64,000 bases of DNA from Chondrus crispus (taxonomy: Eukaryota; Rhodophyta; Florideophyceae; Gigartinales; Gigartinaceae): contig NW_005179291.1 in NCBI RefSeq assembly GCF_000350225.1, positions 49,454-113,453 of the forward strand, given 5' to 3'. A program made the translations under genes and the position numbers. Below are positions 1-10,619 of the stretch, one piece after another; the stretch's first letter is position 1; every line of letters starts with the position of its first letter. The notes under the pieces were generated by a model. It searched no databases and was not told where the DNA came from. It was given only the letters and a program-made list of their open reading frames with translations.

Positions 1-1
1 C

Positions 2-1990
2 TCCGGCTCGCTGGCCCTGCCGACTTTGTCCGGCTCCTCCGCGCATGCCCTGCCGCGCCGCTTCTCGCTCCGCTCCATCAAGCGCCGCTCCAAGTCGCGC
101 GTGCATGACGACGACCTGCCCGCCGCCATCCCGCCCGTGTCCGCCCTTGGCCCGCACGACAACGCCGCGCCGCTCTCCCCGCTCCCCTCCTCCAACTCCA
201 CCAACTCGCTCCCCGTGCGCGACCGTCCCGCCCCGGCCCTTGGCCTGAGCAAGCGCGCGTCTGTGCGCTCCAGCCTACGCCGCCGCCTCACCGTCGAGCC
301 CGATCTCCCCCTCCCGGAAACGCCTTCCCCTAAGCCGTCGCAGGACAATGTCGTCGTCGTACCTGCTTCGTCAAAAGTCCGCTCTCCAGCATCCCACTCC
401 TCCTCCACTATCCCCACGGCCCCCCGCCCGCGCCGCCTCAAAATATTCCGTGAGGAGGGCGTCATGCGCGCCCGCAGGGTCGATCGCACCCGCAACACTC
501 CCGCGCATGTCGATCCCCTCGCTCTCATCAAGAAGATGCCCGTTCTCGCAGAGGGCTGGCTCTATGTTGCGGTACATGCCGCTCCCGGGCTGGCCCAAGG
601 GCCCATCACGAAATGGATCTTTCGCAGAAATGTCGTTAAGAGATTCGCCCAGGTCCGCGGCAACGTTGTTTTGCTCTATATGCATAGGAGCGACCCTGTA
701 AGAGAAATCTTCAGCCCTGTCGGCTGCGCTGTATCCTCGGCCGATACCGTTGTTAACAGGAAGGGCGCCGTCGAACACAATGTCAATATAGCCAAGAATG
801 GCTATACCATACAGCTCAGGCTCAAATCGGAGGCTGACGCAGACCTCTGGGCTGCCGTTTTGCGTGATATCAGCCTTGTCCGTCAGCCCCGCCTCGCCGA
901 CTTTCAACTCGTTGCTCCCATCGGCGAGGGCGCAAGCGGCAAAGTGTTTCTTGTCCGTGACACCAAGACTGGGCGCAAACTCGCGCTAAAGTGCATGAGC
1001 AAGAAGGGCGGCTCTTTTGGCTACAGTGCCAGCGAGTTTCGTCATGCTGTCGACGAGCGTCTGGCCCATGAGCATATGAACCATACCGATTTCATTGTCT
1101 GTCTTCGTCACGCTTTTCAGACCCACGACAAACTGTATCTGGCTACTGAGTTTTGCGAGGGAGGCGATGTCTACAACTTCGTCGACGTCCAAGGCGGCGG
1201 AGTCACAGAAGACCAAGCCCGCATTATCACAGCTCAGGTCCTTCTGGGTTTGAAGGCTCTTCACGATGCGGGTATCGTTTTCCGCGACCTCAAACCAGAA
1301 AACGTTCTTCTCGACAAGGAAGGCCTTGTGCGATTGGCTGACTTTGGTCTGTGCAAGGTCTTCGATGAATCTACTTTGCTCACACGCACAGTTTGCGGAA
1401 CATTTTCGTACGCCGCTGCGGAGATTTTGGAAGAGTCGGGATACGGAATGTCATGCGATCTCTGGGCCTTAGGCACGTTTTTGTACCATATTATGATAGG
1501 CAGACCGCCGCGTGTCGCCGCTTCCTTGCAGGAGGCAAGAGACAACATCTTCAACAGCAAAGAGCCCATCATTTGGTACAGCGACGTCATGTCAGAACAG
1601 GCCATGGCTCTCGTTACAGCCCTAATAGAAATTGATCCGGACCGGCGGTTGGGCTGTGGTCCACAAGGCATTGCAGAAGTGTGCGCACATCCATTCTTTA
1701 AGGATCTCGATTGGATGGCCCTCGCAGAAGGAGAGATTCCACCCTACGTCACAAAAGAATTGCCGCCAGCAGAGCTTGGAGACCTGCGAAACTTTAACCA
1801 AGACGAGTGGAAATCGATTCAGATGGATCCCGACCAGGACAGTCCAAGTTATACCGAATCTGTGCTTTGGCCACCACGCAACTTGGTGTCCAACCCGCTT
1901 CCCAGTGATTTTTTAGTTTCATACAGTTACAGTTGTGAAACGGTTGCTGGTGTGCTTCACACACGCCCACGGAGAGGACCCCTTAACTAG
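2..1990 (+). CDS. AGC-family Ser/Thr protein kinase with PH domain, 5' end outside window
   Basis: Lipid-regulated protein kinase of the AKT/S6K-like AGC group (inferred). The frame is open to the left edge; the first codons seen are not ATG, so the true start is upstream or at an internal Met. Numbering from base 26: residues 1-165 are basic, Ser/Pro-rich and disordered; 175-285 look like a PH domain ending in an LWAAVL helix; 293-558 are the kinase. Visible are the Gly loop GEGASGKV (300-307), Lys322 in ALKCM, the catalytic loop FRDLKPEN with Asp421, and DFG 439-441. The usual APE is AAE. AGC kinases normally have YRDLKPEN, so Phe is a mild change. FLVSYSYS near 629 resembles an AGC hydrophobic motif. 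All catalytic residues are present. It converges on the armadillo gene 720 bases away. Confidence 0.9.
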   Translation, partial: SGSLALPTLSGSSAHALPRRFSLRSIKRRSKSRVHDDDLPAAIPPVSALGPHDNAAPLSPLPSSNSTNSLPVRDRPAPALGLSKRASVRSSLRRRLTVEPDLPLPETPSPKPSQDNVVVVPASSKVRSPASHSSSTIPTAPRPRRLKIFREEGVMRARRVDRTRNTPAHVDPLALIKKMPVLAEGWLYVAVHAAPGLAQGPITKWIFRRNVVKRFAQVRGNVVLLYMHRSDPVREIFSPVGCAVSSADTVVNRKGAVEHNVNIAKNGYTIQLRLKSEADADLWAAVLRDISLVRQPRLADFQLVAPIGEGASGKVFLVRDTKTGRKLALKCMSKKGGSFGYSASEFRHAVDERLAHEHMNHTDFIVCLRHAFQTHDKLYLATEFCEGGDVYNFVDVQGGGVTEDQARIITAQVLLGLKALHDAGIVFRDLKPENVLLDKEGLVRLADFGLCKVFDESTLLTRTVCGTFSYAAAEILEESGYGMSCDLWALGTFLYHIMIGRPPRVAASLQEARDNIFNSKEPIIWYSDVMSEQAMALVTALIEIDPDRRLGCGPQGIAEVCAHPFFKDLDWMALAEGEIPPYVTKELPPAELGDLRNFNQDEWKSIQMDPDQDSPSYTESVLWPPRNLVSNPLPSDFLVSYSYSCETVAGVLHTRPRRGPLN

Positions 1991-2713
1991 AGATAAAGCG
2001 CATTCTGCGAGAAGAGGTTTCGGCCTCTCTTGCCGTTTCTGTACGTCAAGCTTAAAACTATTAGGCCCAGTGGTTTGAAGTATAAGTATCGATACTGTCT
2101 ATCCCTTCAACGACATTTCAATGAGAATCGTAAACGGTTTTTATTAACAAGTTGTTGTATGGGCATAAATTATTGTGTGAACGATCACACGCAGCGGTGT
2201 TCGGCCTATTGGGGGGACCAGTGACGGCTGATTCTGTACTACGAGTGGGTGCAAGCTCGCCTGCAAATTGAAAAATTACTTTCTCCATCAGTAAAAGAGA
2301 ATACTCGATTGTAAAAGCCCGCAGGGAAAAACAGAGTCGATGAGAAAACCTGCCAATGAGCGCGGCATACACAAGGAGTGAAGATGTCACACATCCTTCC
2401 TTTCGTTATCGATTTAAGAGGCAGTGGGAATTCCAATTGACGTGTTCAAGGGATATAGAGAGAGGCAAGGTTGTGTATCTAGACGTAATATTCTACGTCA
2501 AGGGAAAGCCTGGCTCTGTGCCTCTTGCTAGAATACGTGCCATTAATCCCTATTAATGTCGATATAATGTTTTAGAATCTTGCACAAAGACGCAACGGGC
2601 GGCCGACGGAAAAAGAGCCTCCGAAATCGAGGTTCGCTCAAAAGAAAAGGAGGAGATGCTGTTCCATCAGTCAATATTTCCCGCGTCCTTCTGATAATAT
2701 CGAAGTAATATTA
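1991..2713. other. Intergenic region between two convergent genes
   Basis: Holds the 3' ends of the kinase (plus) and armadillo (minus) genes. No conserved coding frame, RNA gene or transposon end was recognised. The only structure is the hairpin at its right edge, listed separately. Confidence 0.6.
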
Positions 2714-2721
2714 TTACTTCG
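2701..2721. repeat. Perfect 9-bp hairpin over the armadillo gene stop codon
   Basis: CGAAGTAAT and ATTACTTCG form a perfect stem with a 3-base loop, and AT-rich flanks extend the pairing. It covers the stop codon of the minus-strand armadillo gene. A role in 3'-end formation is speculation. Confidence 0.55.
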
Positions 2722-4012
2722 AATATCGAATATGACGTAGCAGCTTGACACCTCTTTCTACGAGTGCTTCATTAGTTATATGGGTTCTCAGCGAAGCACT
2801 GATGGTCTTCATGCTGCCGTCTGAGAGAAGCTTCAGACGAACGTCTTCCCGGCACCATACTATACGGTCAATGATCCGAATTGCATACAGCTGTACTTCA
2901 AGATTATGTCTAAATTCAATCATCGAGCTGATAATGGCCTCCAGTCCACCAATGGTAAACACAACCATGGCCTGCATGTCATCCAGAGCAGCCATGATGT
3001 CCAGCAAGATCAAGCAATTAATCCTTAACTCGGCAGAGTCGCGAAACTTGCGCATGGCACGCACCACAATCTCAATGCCGCGCATGGAGCCAAGCTGGCT
3101 CGCGCAAAACTCGTCGCGGGCAACAAGAGTGGATAAGGCCTGGAAGGCGGAAAACTGCACGTCCTCATCATCCTTCAAGGCGACGATGGCCAAACATAGC
3201 ATGCGGATGGCGCCAAGTCTTCCTATTTGCTCCATAGTGCCCTTGTCAGCTCTCTTGGCAACCTGGCCTATGAGGTGACACGCTTCCAGGGCGATTTCAG
3301 CGTTGCTGCGGTGAAACTTCATGGCACGCATAGCGGCTCGGACGTGGCCGCCGCGACGGAGAGCGGCGGCAACATCGGTGGCATGATCGCCCTCTGCCAT
3401 GAGGGTGAGGACGGCAAGGGCGACTTTCTGGAAGTCTTCGTGTTTGAGAAAGGTCTTTCCCGCGGCAACGACGACCTCGACGCCAAAGAGGCGGATGAGG
3501 GCCGGGACCAACTCTGGGGCGGCGGGAACAAGCACTGCGAGGGCTCTGACGGCGTTAAAAGAGACGGAGAAGGACTGCGTGTGGAAGAGCATGGTGTGCA
3601 CGAGTAATTGGATGCCCTTCGAGTCTGCAACTGTGCGGGCGGCTTGCGGAGATGAATGGGAGATGGTACTGAGGATGTGAGTGGCAGCAACTTGTAGGAC
3701 GACGTGTGAGGGGTGGCGGAGCATGAGGTCGAAGAGGGGGGGAATGAAGTCAGACAAGAGATCGGTAGGAGGGGTGTCGAGGTACGGGGCCGATAGGGCT
3801 GCGAAGGCGTCGGGAGTTGAGGAGTGGTTTGGGGAGGAGCGGATCTCGAGAAGGAGGGAGAGGAGTGGCGAGGGCTTGGAATCAGGGTCATGGTCAGTGT
3901 CGGAGTTTATGTCAGGGTTGCTTGTATCGGTATCAGGACACGAGTCTGTCGGTGGAGGTTTTGTGGTTGGGACAGGGTCAGATGTAGGCGCGAGGGCGCA
4001 CGGAGCAGCCAT
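2714..4012 (-). CDS. Armadillo/HEAT-repeat protein, 432 aa
   Basis: Scaffold-type protein. The first 45 residues are an acidic, Pro/Ser/Asp-rich disordered leader. From about residue 45 to the end the protein is a run of amphipathic helices about 40 residues apart, with the Leu/Ala spacing of armadillo repeats; VQFSAFQALSTLVA and VQLYAIRIIDRIVW are typical repeat helices. There is no catalytic motif, signal peptide or membrane segment. The ATG at 4012 is the first in frame. The gene is uninterrupted. The fold is clear; the function cannot be told from sequence. Armadillo proteins usually bind partner proteins in the cytosol or nucleus. Confidence 0.85.
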   Translation of the reverse strand: MAAPCALAPTSDPVPTTKPPPTDSCPDTDTSNPDINSDTDHDPDSKPSPLLSLLLEIRSSPNHSSTPDAFAALSAPYLDTPPTDLLSDFIPPLFDLMLRHPSHVVLQVAATHILSTISHSSPQAARTVADSKGIQLLVHTMLFHTQSFSVSFNAVRALAVLVPAAPELVPALIRLFGVEVVVAAGKTFLKHEDFQKVALAVLTLMAEGDHATDVAAALRRGGHVRAAMRAMKFHRSNAEIALEACHLIGQVAKRADKGTMEQIGRLGAIRMLCLAIVALKDDEDVQFSAFQALSTLVARDEFCASQLGSMRGIEIVVRAMRKFRDSAELRINCLILLDIMAALDDMQAMVVFTIGGLEAIISSMIEFRHNLEVQLYAIRIIDRIVWCREDVRLKLLSDGSMKTISASLRTHITNEALVERGVKLLRHIRYSK

Positions 4013-4479
4013 TTTGAAGAAAGGTGGGGGGGTCAGGCGGGGAGAGGCATGGAAGAGTTGAAGCGGTAGAGAGAATATGAGGAAGAAAGCAGACGGTATA
4101 CATCATACGAAGGAGGATTTGCTTTTGACTCAACGAGACCGACCCTCAGTTTTTTTCAGAAAGAGGAGACGAAGATGGACAGAAGAAACGGTGAACAGTT
4201 TGCCCCTCAATACACCAACACACATTGTGCTGCAGGAGCTGGAGAGCATTGGATTACTGTAACGGTACAGCATGTAAGTTCGGAAAAATTAGCGACAAAT
4301 GTTAAGCATTTTACGACATGACATTTATCTTTACTCCAAGAGCTGCCCTTCCTCACCCTTGAGCCAATTCTCGCGCAATGAATCAGATCAAGTCCCGATG
4401 ACGCATTTACTCCCATTACAGTATGTACATTGCTGTTGTTTCCCTTCACCGCCGGCAGTCCGCGCCGAGTCCGCGCCGA
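4013..4479. other. Upstream region of the armadillo gene
   Basis: Probable promoter and 5' UTR of the armadillo gene. Three near-tandem copies of GCGCCGAGTC lie at about 4468-4494, next to a dispersed repeat. No gene was recognised. Confidence 0.5.
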
Positions 4480-4757
4480 GTCAGCGCCGAGTCAGCACTC
4501 GCTGCGGTGGCTAGGCGACATTCTACCGCGCGGTAAAATGGGTGTATGGATGAAATTTTTGTTTGATACGTGAAGATTCAGAGAGGGGTGCCCAACCTTG
4601 CTGGTGATAGATAGCCAATCAGATGGCAGGGGCCCCACTACTTCGAATGCAGCTCATTTTGGGGGGGTGCCCAACTTTGGCCCAACTGAAAAGAGTGTCA
4701 CAGCGATGATAATATGATAACTCACACATTCCTTTACAGTACTGAATTTTGCTAGTA
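4480..4757 (+). repeat. Dispersed composite repeat, left half (copy I)
   Basis: Nearly the same sequence lies inverted at about 43683-43945, including GATACGTGAAGATTCAGAGA and GATGATAATATGATAACTCA. In that other copy it joins directly to the sequence found here at 9957-10125, so copy I has been split by the insertions between 4758 and 9956. No coding capacity. Probably a non-autonomous element or its remnant. Confidence 0.75.
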
Positions 4758-5141
4758 CTGTAAAGGGGGTTGCCGGTGTTGTCGGACAGTGACAAAAAGT
4801 TCGGACATGCAAAATATTTGTAAGAAACATCTTCGACACGGGCCAAAGTGCGGCACCGCCGCCTAACAGCGCCAGAAAGTGCGCTGTATCTCATAACGAA
4901 GTGGATGAAATTAAAAAACAAATATCCCAATCGATTGCGCACAGCGTTTTACGTATAGGAGTGTAACAGCCAGAGCACACAAAACAGGCGGACTTTTCAA
5001 ATTCTCGTCCGGTATCCCTTCGACCTATTCCAACTCACTGTCAACTCAATTCACAGCATTCCGATATACACATAAACGTCAACTACTTCCAACTTCTATA
5101 CCTGCCCTTCTGGACCACTTTTGGCATCTCGCGAATGAAAA

Positions 5142-6830
5142 ATGCCGCCTGCTTCGCGTGAACAGCGCATTATGGCTGCAATGAAAATGGTCACAGATGG
5201 CCAAACCTACAGGCAAGCAGTAGAACGACACCAAATCCCCAGATCCACAATTGCAAGCCGCATACAAGCTGCCTCTCCCTCCTCGCAACGAATTCGAAAA
5301 ATCCGAGCTGGTCTCCGCACACTCACATCAGTTGAGGAAGACCTTGTGCTTAATCTCATAACTCGCTCTGCTGAACGTGGATTACCTTTAACGCGGAGAC
5401 TTGTCAAAGAAGCAATCGAAATTATCATAAGTCGTATGACTCCTGCACGTCGCCTCGTGCTCAAGTTTAAGGGAGGGACACCGGGAACAAGATATCTACG
5501 TAACTTTCATCGCCGCCACAGGGACAAGATACTGTTCTCCAAGCCACTGAGGGAAGAAGCCGTTCGATTTCATGCATGTAACGGTGACGCTTTAACGACA
5601 CATTTTGCTCGTCTTGAAAAAATTATTCAAGAGCACAACATCGACAGCCCAAGGATCTGGAACTGTGACGAAACAAGCGCAACACCCGGGCGAGATGCAA
5701 ATGGAAAGCAGACTTCACGTGTATATGTCACCAGAGCGGGGGCGCGCGACGCCAAAATCGGACATTTTCTGAGCACAAACAGGGTGACAATGCTTCCAGC
5801 GGTGAGCGCAGACGGTGAGACAGTGCCACCGATGTTTGTATTTAAAGGCTCGCGGCTTCCATACCGTTTTGTGGTTCAAGACGGCATGAAAGCTGTGCAG
5901 ACATACGCTGATTGCTTGCCCCGAGGGTCAATCGTATCAATGAGGTCCGAAGGCGGTGGCGTCGATACAAAAAATTTCTTAGAATGGTGCAGGCATTTTA
6001 TTTCGAACGTGAGGGATCTGACTAGAGGTGGCCGTAAAGTGTTGCTGATACTGGATGGGTATCGGTCACACATGTCTCTTGCAGCTCTTGAGATGTTGGA
6101 CTATAATGATGTTATCGTTTATGCACTACCCGCCCACACATCAGGCAAAACACAACCTTTGGATGTGACAATTTTTTCTCCTTTTAAGGGTGCTTTGAAC
6201 GACGCTATAAATTTGGCCGTGGCAAAGGATGAACAAAACAACTGGGACGCATTCGCATTTTCCAGCATGTTGAGGTACGCCTACAAAAAAGCGTTTACGA
6301 ACAGTAATATTATCTCTGCGTTTCGCCGTTCTGGTATATGGCCATTAGATGCGCATCAGCTTCTATCTATTCCACGCCCTCAGAGCCATATGCACCAGGT
6401 GATGATGTCAGTGACGGAGCTGGAGCAATTGCTGGAAGTGCGGCGAACAGAAATACGTCATTCAGTTTTGGGTTCTGATGTGAACCTGAGTCATAGTGGT
6501 TTTGTTGATACGACTAGAGGTCAGATGCTGACATCATTTAATGCTATGAATTTAGCGAGAGAGAAATACCGCAATGATGAGCGGCGCAAGCTGACGGAAG
6601 CAGCAAAGGCTGCAGAACTGTCTTTGCGGAAAGCTCGTCGCACAGAAAGGGCACAGGCCGAAGCAGTAAACTTTCGTAATGCGCGATGGGCGAAGCGAGC
6701 GGAACTTGCTGGCATGGCAATTGGGGTGTTTAAGAAGCGAGTGAGGTCGCTTCGAGAGCGGAGAGCCATCGCACGTCGTATGGTAATTATGAGGAAGCAG
6801 AAGACGTTTCGAAAAGGGCACAATTTTTGA
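5142..6830 (+). CDS. pogo/Tigger-type DDE transposase, 562 aa, intact
   Basis: Cut-and-paste transposase of the DDE_1 family. Residues 1-50 form a Psq-like helix-turn-helix (TYRQAVERHQIPRSTIASRI). The CENP-B-like DNA-binding region runs to about 140. The catalytic core has Asp176 (NCDETSATPGRD), Asp305 (LILDGYRSH) and Asp341 (TQPLDVTIF), the DDD triad of the group. The C-terminal 100 residues are very basic and helical. Length fits the family and there is no stop or frameshift. ATG at 5142 is the first plausible start. It sits centrally between the element's terminal repeats. The only undamaged transposase in the window, so possibly active or recently so. Confidence 0.9.
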   Translation: MPPASREQRIMAAMKMVTDGQTYRQAVERHQIPRSTIASRIQAASPSSQRIRKIRAGLRTLTSVEEDLVLNLITRSAERGLPLTRRLVKEAIEIIISRMTPARRLVLKFKGGTPGTRYLRNFHRRHRDKILFSKPLREEAVRFHACNGDALTTHFARLEKIIQEHNIDSPRIWNCDETSATPGRDANGKQTSRVYVTRAGARDAKIGHFLSTNRVTMLPAVSADGETVPPMFVFKGSRLPYRFVVQDGMKAVQTYADCLPRGSIVSMRSEGGGVDTKNFLEWCRHFISNVRDLTRGGRKVLLILDGYRSHMSLAALEMLDYNDVIVYALPAHTSGKTQPLDVTIFSPFKGALNDAINLAVAKDEQNNWDAFAFSSMLRYAYKKAFTNSNIISAFRRSGIWPLDAHQLLSIPRPQSHMHQVMMSVTELEQLLEVRRTEIRHSVLGSDVNLSHSGFVDTTRGQMLTSFNAMNLAREKYRNDERRKLTEAAKAAELSLRKARRTERAQAEAVNFRNARWAKRAELAGMAIGVFKKRVRSLRERRAIARRMVIMRKQKTFRKGHNF

Positions 6831-7138
6831 GCAAAGTGACGGGTTTGATGTGGGATCGGTGACGTGGCGAATAATTTTGTTTCCAAAAAATAATGTTGTA
6901 TGAGGAAAATGTGCTTGCATTTCCGATCTTTGTGCTCGGTTGGGGCGCAAAAGTGTCCGCGTGCTTCAATCTCACTCCTCTTGTGTGTCCGTGGTTGTTT
7001 TGGCCAAGTCCCACTGGACGACGGGCTGACAGTGTCCCCGTCGCAAAACATAAAAAACGGTGATTGTTTGACAATTAGAAGTACTTTTTCCTTTTAATAT
7101 TGAGGTTTTTGTCCGACGTCTTCAGCACCCCCCCTTTA

Positions 7139-9319
7139 CACCCAGTTACCTCATTTAGTCTCCCCATAATATTAGTGTCACTACCGCAATAGTGTGTGTG
7201 ACACTATTTCTTGTACACTCCACGCGGACGGGAATATAATTAGAGTCCCGCACAGTAATTCATGTGTGTGCATCCAATAGTGTGTGTGACTGATGCGGTC
7301 GGCGATGGTCTCTTCAGCGGCATTCGATCGATCCCCTCAGCAGTCGGCGCATGCGTACCTACAGTAAGTTTCACCTTCCAACGACTCACCTCCCAAGAGA
7401 GACCACAACCCTTCTCACTCGCACATCCTCGTCCCTCCCAGTATCGGCAACATTACCATGCCCGTCCGAGGATCTCTAATCTTGGCAGCATTTGAAAGGG
7501 GATTAGCGCTCCGTGCTGCACGACAAACCGCACAATCTGACTTGAATAACGTCCTAACTGCTACAGTTGCTCCCGGTTCTGCGCCTGCCGCTAGCGCAGA
7601 ACCAGCAGAAGTACTCTCTCGCTCACATAGCGGAAAGAGAGCATTGCAGCACGTGCTGAGCGTATTTCGGCGCATCAGGATCTGCAAGTGGATGGTGTAA
7701 GCAGCACTTTTGCCACCGTTTTGTGCTAGGAACATTTCAAGTCGTGCAGTCAAGCAGTTTCCATATCTCTTTCGCGGCAACAGCAGTGCCAATCTACACA
7801 AGGCTTCGCGTATCTGGAAAGACAGATCCAAATATATTGAGATGGACAGCCCCGACTCCAGCCGATCATCACGTCACTCCCGTGTTATCTGCTGCAACAC
7901 CTCATCAGGTCTGAAACGTATTTGCATCAAGGCTGTAGTTGGTCGTGGTCGTAAACTCCCGGCTTGGAAGGTTTCACTCTATCGCGACTGGTGCTCAGAG
8001 TTTCATCGGCTCAGGAAACTCGGAGTCAATTATCGAAATATTGGTTCTCTATGCCGGTACAGTTTGCAGAACTCCGATACACACGAGTATCCAGCAAATA
8101 TGACAGATCCCTCAATTGGCAAGCCTATCATTGAGTTGGTTAAACCTCGATTTGTGCAACAGTTTGCTGACAAATTTCGAATTCAATGCCGGTCTCAATG
8201 TGGGGAAAAAAGCTATCACCAGCCAAGGAACTCCAGCTTGAGAGGGAAGTTGCTTACCACTTGGGTTATCTCGCTCGACTATTCAGAAACAGGCAGATAG
8301 ACGAAAATGATGTCGAAAATGCCGACGAAACGCATTTCGTGATCGACATGGATAACGGAACCACGCTCGGATTTACAGGCGATGAGGAGATCAAGTACGC
8401 CGATGTAGTTTCTGGGGGCGAGGTGATGACTATGCTTGTACGGTTAAGTGGAGGTCGGGACGCCAAAATAGAGCCGCCGTTCATGGTTTTCAAAAACAAA
8501 GATCGCAACTATCCCATAAGGGGTATACTTGATAATATTCCAGGCGTAGCCTATTGCACTGGGCCGAAAGGCTGGATTGATACAATCGTGCTACCTCAAT
8601 GGCTTCGGGAGCGGAGGGTTATGTGGAGTCTTCCAAACGGAAGAAGGTGTATGCTCTTTTTGGATAATTGCAGTGGACACAATCAGACTGAAGAGCAAAA
8701 GAAAGCACTCCGTGAGATCAACACGGAATTGCTGTATTTTCCTCCGAACCCGACCCATCTTTTGCACCCGTGTGACTCTTTTATTATCCAGAAATCAAGG
8801 TTGAGTGGAAAACGATGTGGGAGGAGTACAAGATGGACCAAATTATGAAGAACCAATGGTCCGATTCATCTGGAAGGATTAAGAATCCTGGAAAACGATA
8901 TTTCTTGTCGCTAGCAAAGAAAGCTACGGATAGGTTTAACAGGCAGCGGGACGAGAATGGGATAACATACGCCCGTAAGGCTATGATTATGTGTGGTCAT
9001 GCCCTCAACTCAAACGGACTTTGGGAAGGGCAACAACTAACTCCCAAACTGCAGTCGATTATCCGTTGTCATCGCCAGCACTTTGATGGCGAGCCTGTGA
9101 ACCCGCCAGACCATGCAATACCCTCTTCAGGGATAAGTGAATAGAATTTTGGCAGGGACACTAAAATTGTTCACAACATTAGTGTGTGTGACACCATTTG
9201 ATGTTTGTGTTTTATTAGTGTCACTACAGAAATAGTGTCCCGTACAGTAATTTTTGTGCGTTCGCTCTAAAATCCATCACCGAATCAGTATAGGGGAGAC
9301 TAAATGAGGTAACTGGGTG
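7139..9319 (+). mobile_element. pogo/Tc1-type DNA transposon 2, precise TA duplication
   Basis: A 27-base inverted repeat, CACCCAGTTACCTCATTTAG and onward to TCTCCCC, occurs at 7139-7165 and inverted at 9293-9319. It is flanked on both sides by TA (7137-7138 and 9320-9321), the standard Tc1/mariner target. It carries a broken transposase gene. Subterminal motifs (ATTAGTGTCACTAC; AGTGTGTGTGAC; CAGTAATT) recur in the same orientation near both ends. It inserted at a TA inside the right terminal repeat of transposon 1. Confidence 0.88.
7458..9144 (+). pseudogene. DDE transposase of transposon 2, frameshifted
   Basis: Three reading frames in series make up one DDE superfamily transposase. 7458-8190 (one frame, with an in-frame TAA at 7698) gives the N-terminal DNA-binding part, with GRGRKLPAWKVSLYRDWC. 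8190-8810 gives the catalytic core: NADETHFVIDMDNG, then CMLFLDNCSGHN, then LLHPCDSFIIQK, i.e. the three Asp blocks. 8815-9144 gives the C-terminal helices. Frame changes near 8190 and 8810 mean it cannot be read as one protein. Introns are possible but no good splice sites were seen. Distinct from the transposase of element 1. Confidence 0.8.
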
Positions 9320-9324
9320 TACTG

Positions 9325-9956
9325 TTCTCGTAAGTTCAGACACGGTGCAGATTGAGGATGTCTGAGTTACTGTCCAGGATGTTTGGAGTCCAAGGGAGAT
9401 AGAGCACTGACGACAGAGGAGGGAGATAAGGGATAAGATGGAATAGTGGACAATGGAAACACATTATTCGGCACAATGCCGGGAGCTTAGACAAGCTCTG
9501 CTGAGGTGTTATTGCTTGCTGTCTCTCCACCTCTCTCTCTGTTCCTCTCTTCCTAGGACTAGCCATATATCTACCTCGCTTCCTGCTTCTTCCTCTCGAT
9601 TAGCCTTTCGATTCTACTTGGCGTCCTTTCACTTCTGCATTTCCTCGGTGCGAAGCTTTGCCTTTGCTTTCCTCGATTCATTTCGTATCAGTGTCGGTGT
9701 TGCTTTCTTTTTGCCCTTCTAGACTGCATTCAGGATCCTTTAGCCCAATTACCTTACATCGGATATGGGTGCTTCTTTTCCCGCCTCTTCGCAATCAGGT
9801 CTGTTGTGTTGACAACCTTCTGGAGGCGGTGTCGCTCGAGCGTATACCTTCGAGTTAACATCGTACGTAGACTATCGGTGACAGTTCACTCGTGGTGCCG
9901 CGCTTTGTAATTATGAGTAAGCAATAGTAATTGAAATTGCTTTTACTTCTCACAAC
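9325..9956. other. Unassigned sequence between transposon 1 and the second half of the split repeat
   Basis: About 630 bases with pyrimidine-rich stretches and no recognised gene. It is absent from the uninterrupted copy of the composite repeat at 43.5-43.9 kb, so it is probably another insertion or its remnant. No terminal repeats were found. Confidence 0.4.
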
Positions 9957-10125
9957 TGTACTGTAACCTGCCGCCCGCTGCCGGTCCACGACAATCCACA
10001 AGTACCCATGGCTACCCAAATTACTGCTCTGTCTGCCCACCCCGTCTCCTTTACCCCTTTATCTCGCACCACTACCCACGCCCCACAACCCACCAACCTA
10101 CCTTCCTGCCCACCGCCTACTGCTT
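9957..10125 (+). repeat. Dispersed composite repeat, right half (copy I)
   Basis: Matches the reverse complement of about 43513-43683 along its length, for example GTCCACGACAATCCACAAGT and CCACCCCGTCTCCTTTACCC. There it is fused to the matching left half. Confidence 0.75.
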
Positions 10126-10619
10126 TGAGACCACTCTTGTGCACTGAACTTTCGCCACTGGCCGGATGGACACGCCACTATACAGCCTGAAATTCACATA
10201 TCATGCGCGTCGCCTCGCCCCGCCGAGCAACAAGAACACACCTCTGCACCAGCTGTGCATGCCACTGTCCGCCCCTCGCGCGAGCCGCGCATGTGTAACA
10301 AACCCCCCGCTCCAGTTCCCTCCGACGCGCCCGCGCACGGAGCGAAATGGAGTTTTGACAACAAGACACGTGACCTGGTTAGAAGAAAGGGGAATGAACG
10401 GGACTGGAGTACGCGGAAACCGGAAAGGAGCGGCGATCGTGTGCGTCTATCAACCAATGCCATTTTGCGCCAGTATCGATGAATGACTTCATCTCTGCGG
10501 AAAAAACTCGCATCATGTGCGGCCAAGTCAGACCTCATTTGAGGTAATCCTTTGTCGCACAAAACACTTACACGGCACCGAGCGTGCAAGAGTCCCAGCG
10601 ATCTGTGTCCCGTGTGCTC
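10126..10619. other. Unassigned spacer
   Basis: No recognisable gene, repeat or transposon end. Several short frames overlap on both strands and none resembles a family. Confidence 0.4.

Larger units (their letters stand above)
4758..9324 (+). mobile_element. pogo/Tigger-type DNA transposon 1, with transposon 2 nested in its right terminal repeat
   Basis: Left end C-TGTAAAGGGGG at 4758 is preceded by TA. The inverted partner is at 7105-7138; its last three bases (CTG) lie beyond the nested element at 9322-9324. The imperfect inverted repeats also share GTCGGACA. Inside is one intact transposase gene. Terminal repeats of this type, a TA target and a DDD transposase define the pogo branch of Tc1/mariner. 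The right flank is TT rather than TA, so the target duplication has decayed or the exact end is off by a few bases. Confidence 0.75.

Noticed and set aside
3227-3607. Plus-strand frame of 126 codons inside the armadillo gene.
   Set aside because: Shadow of a well-supported gene on the other strand.
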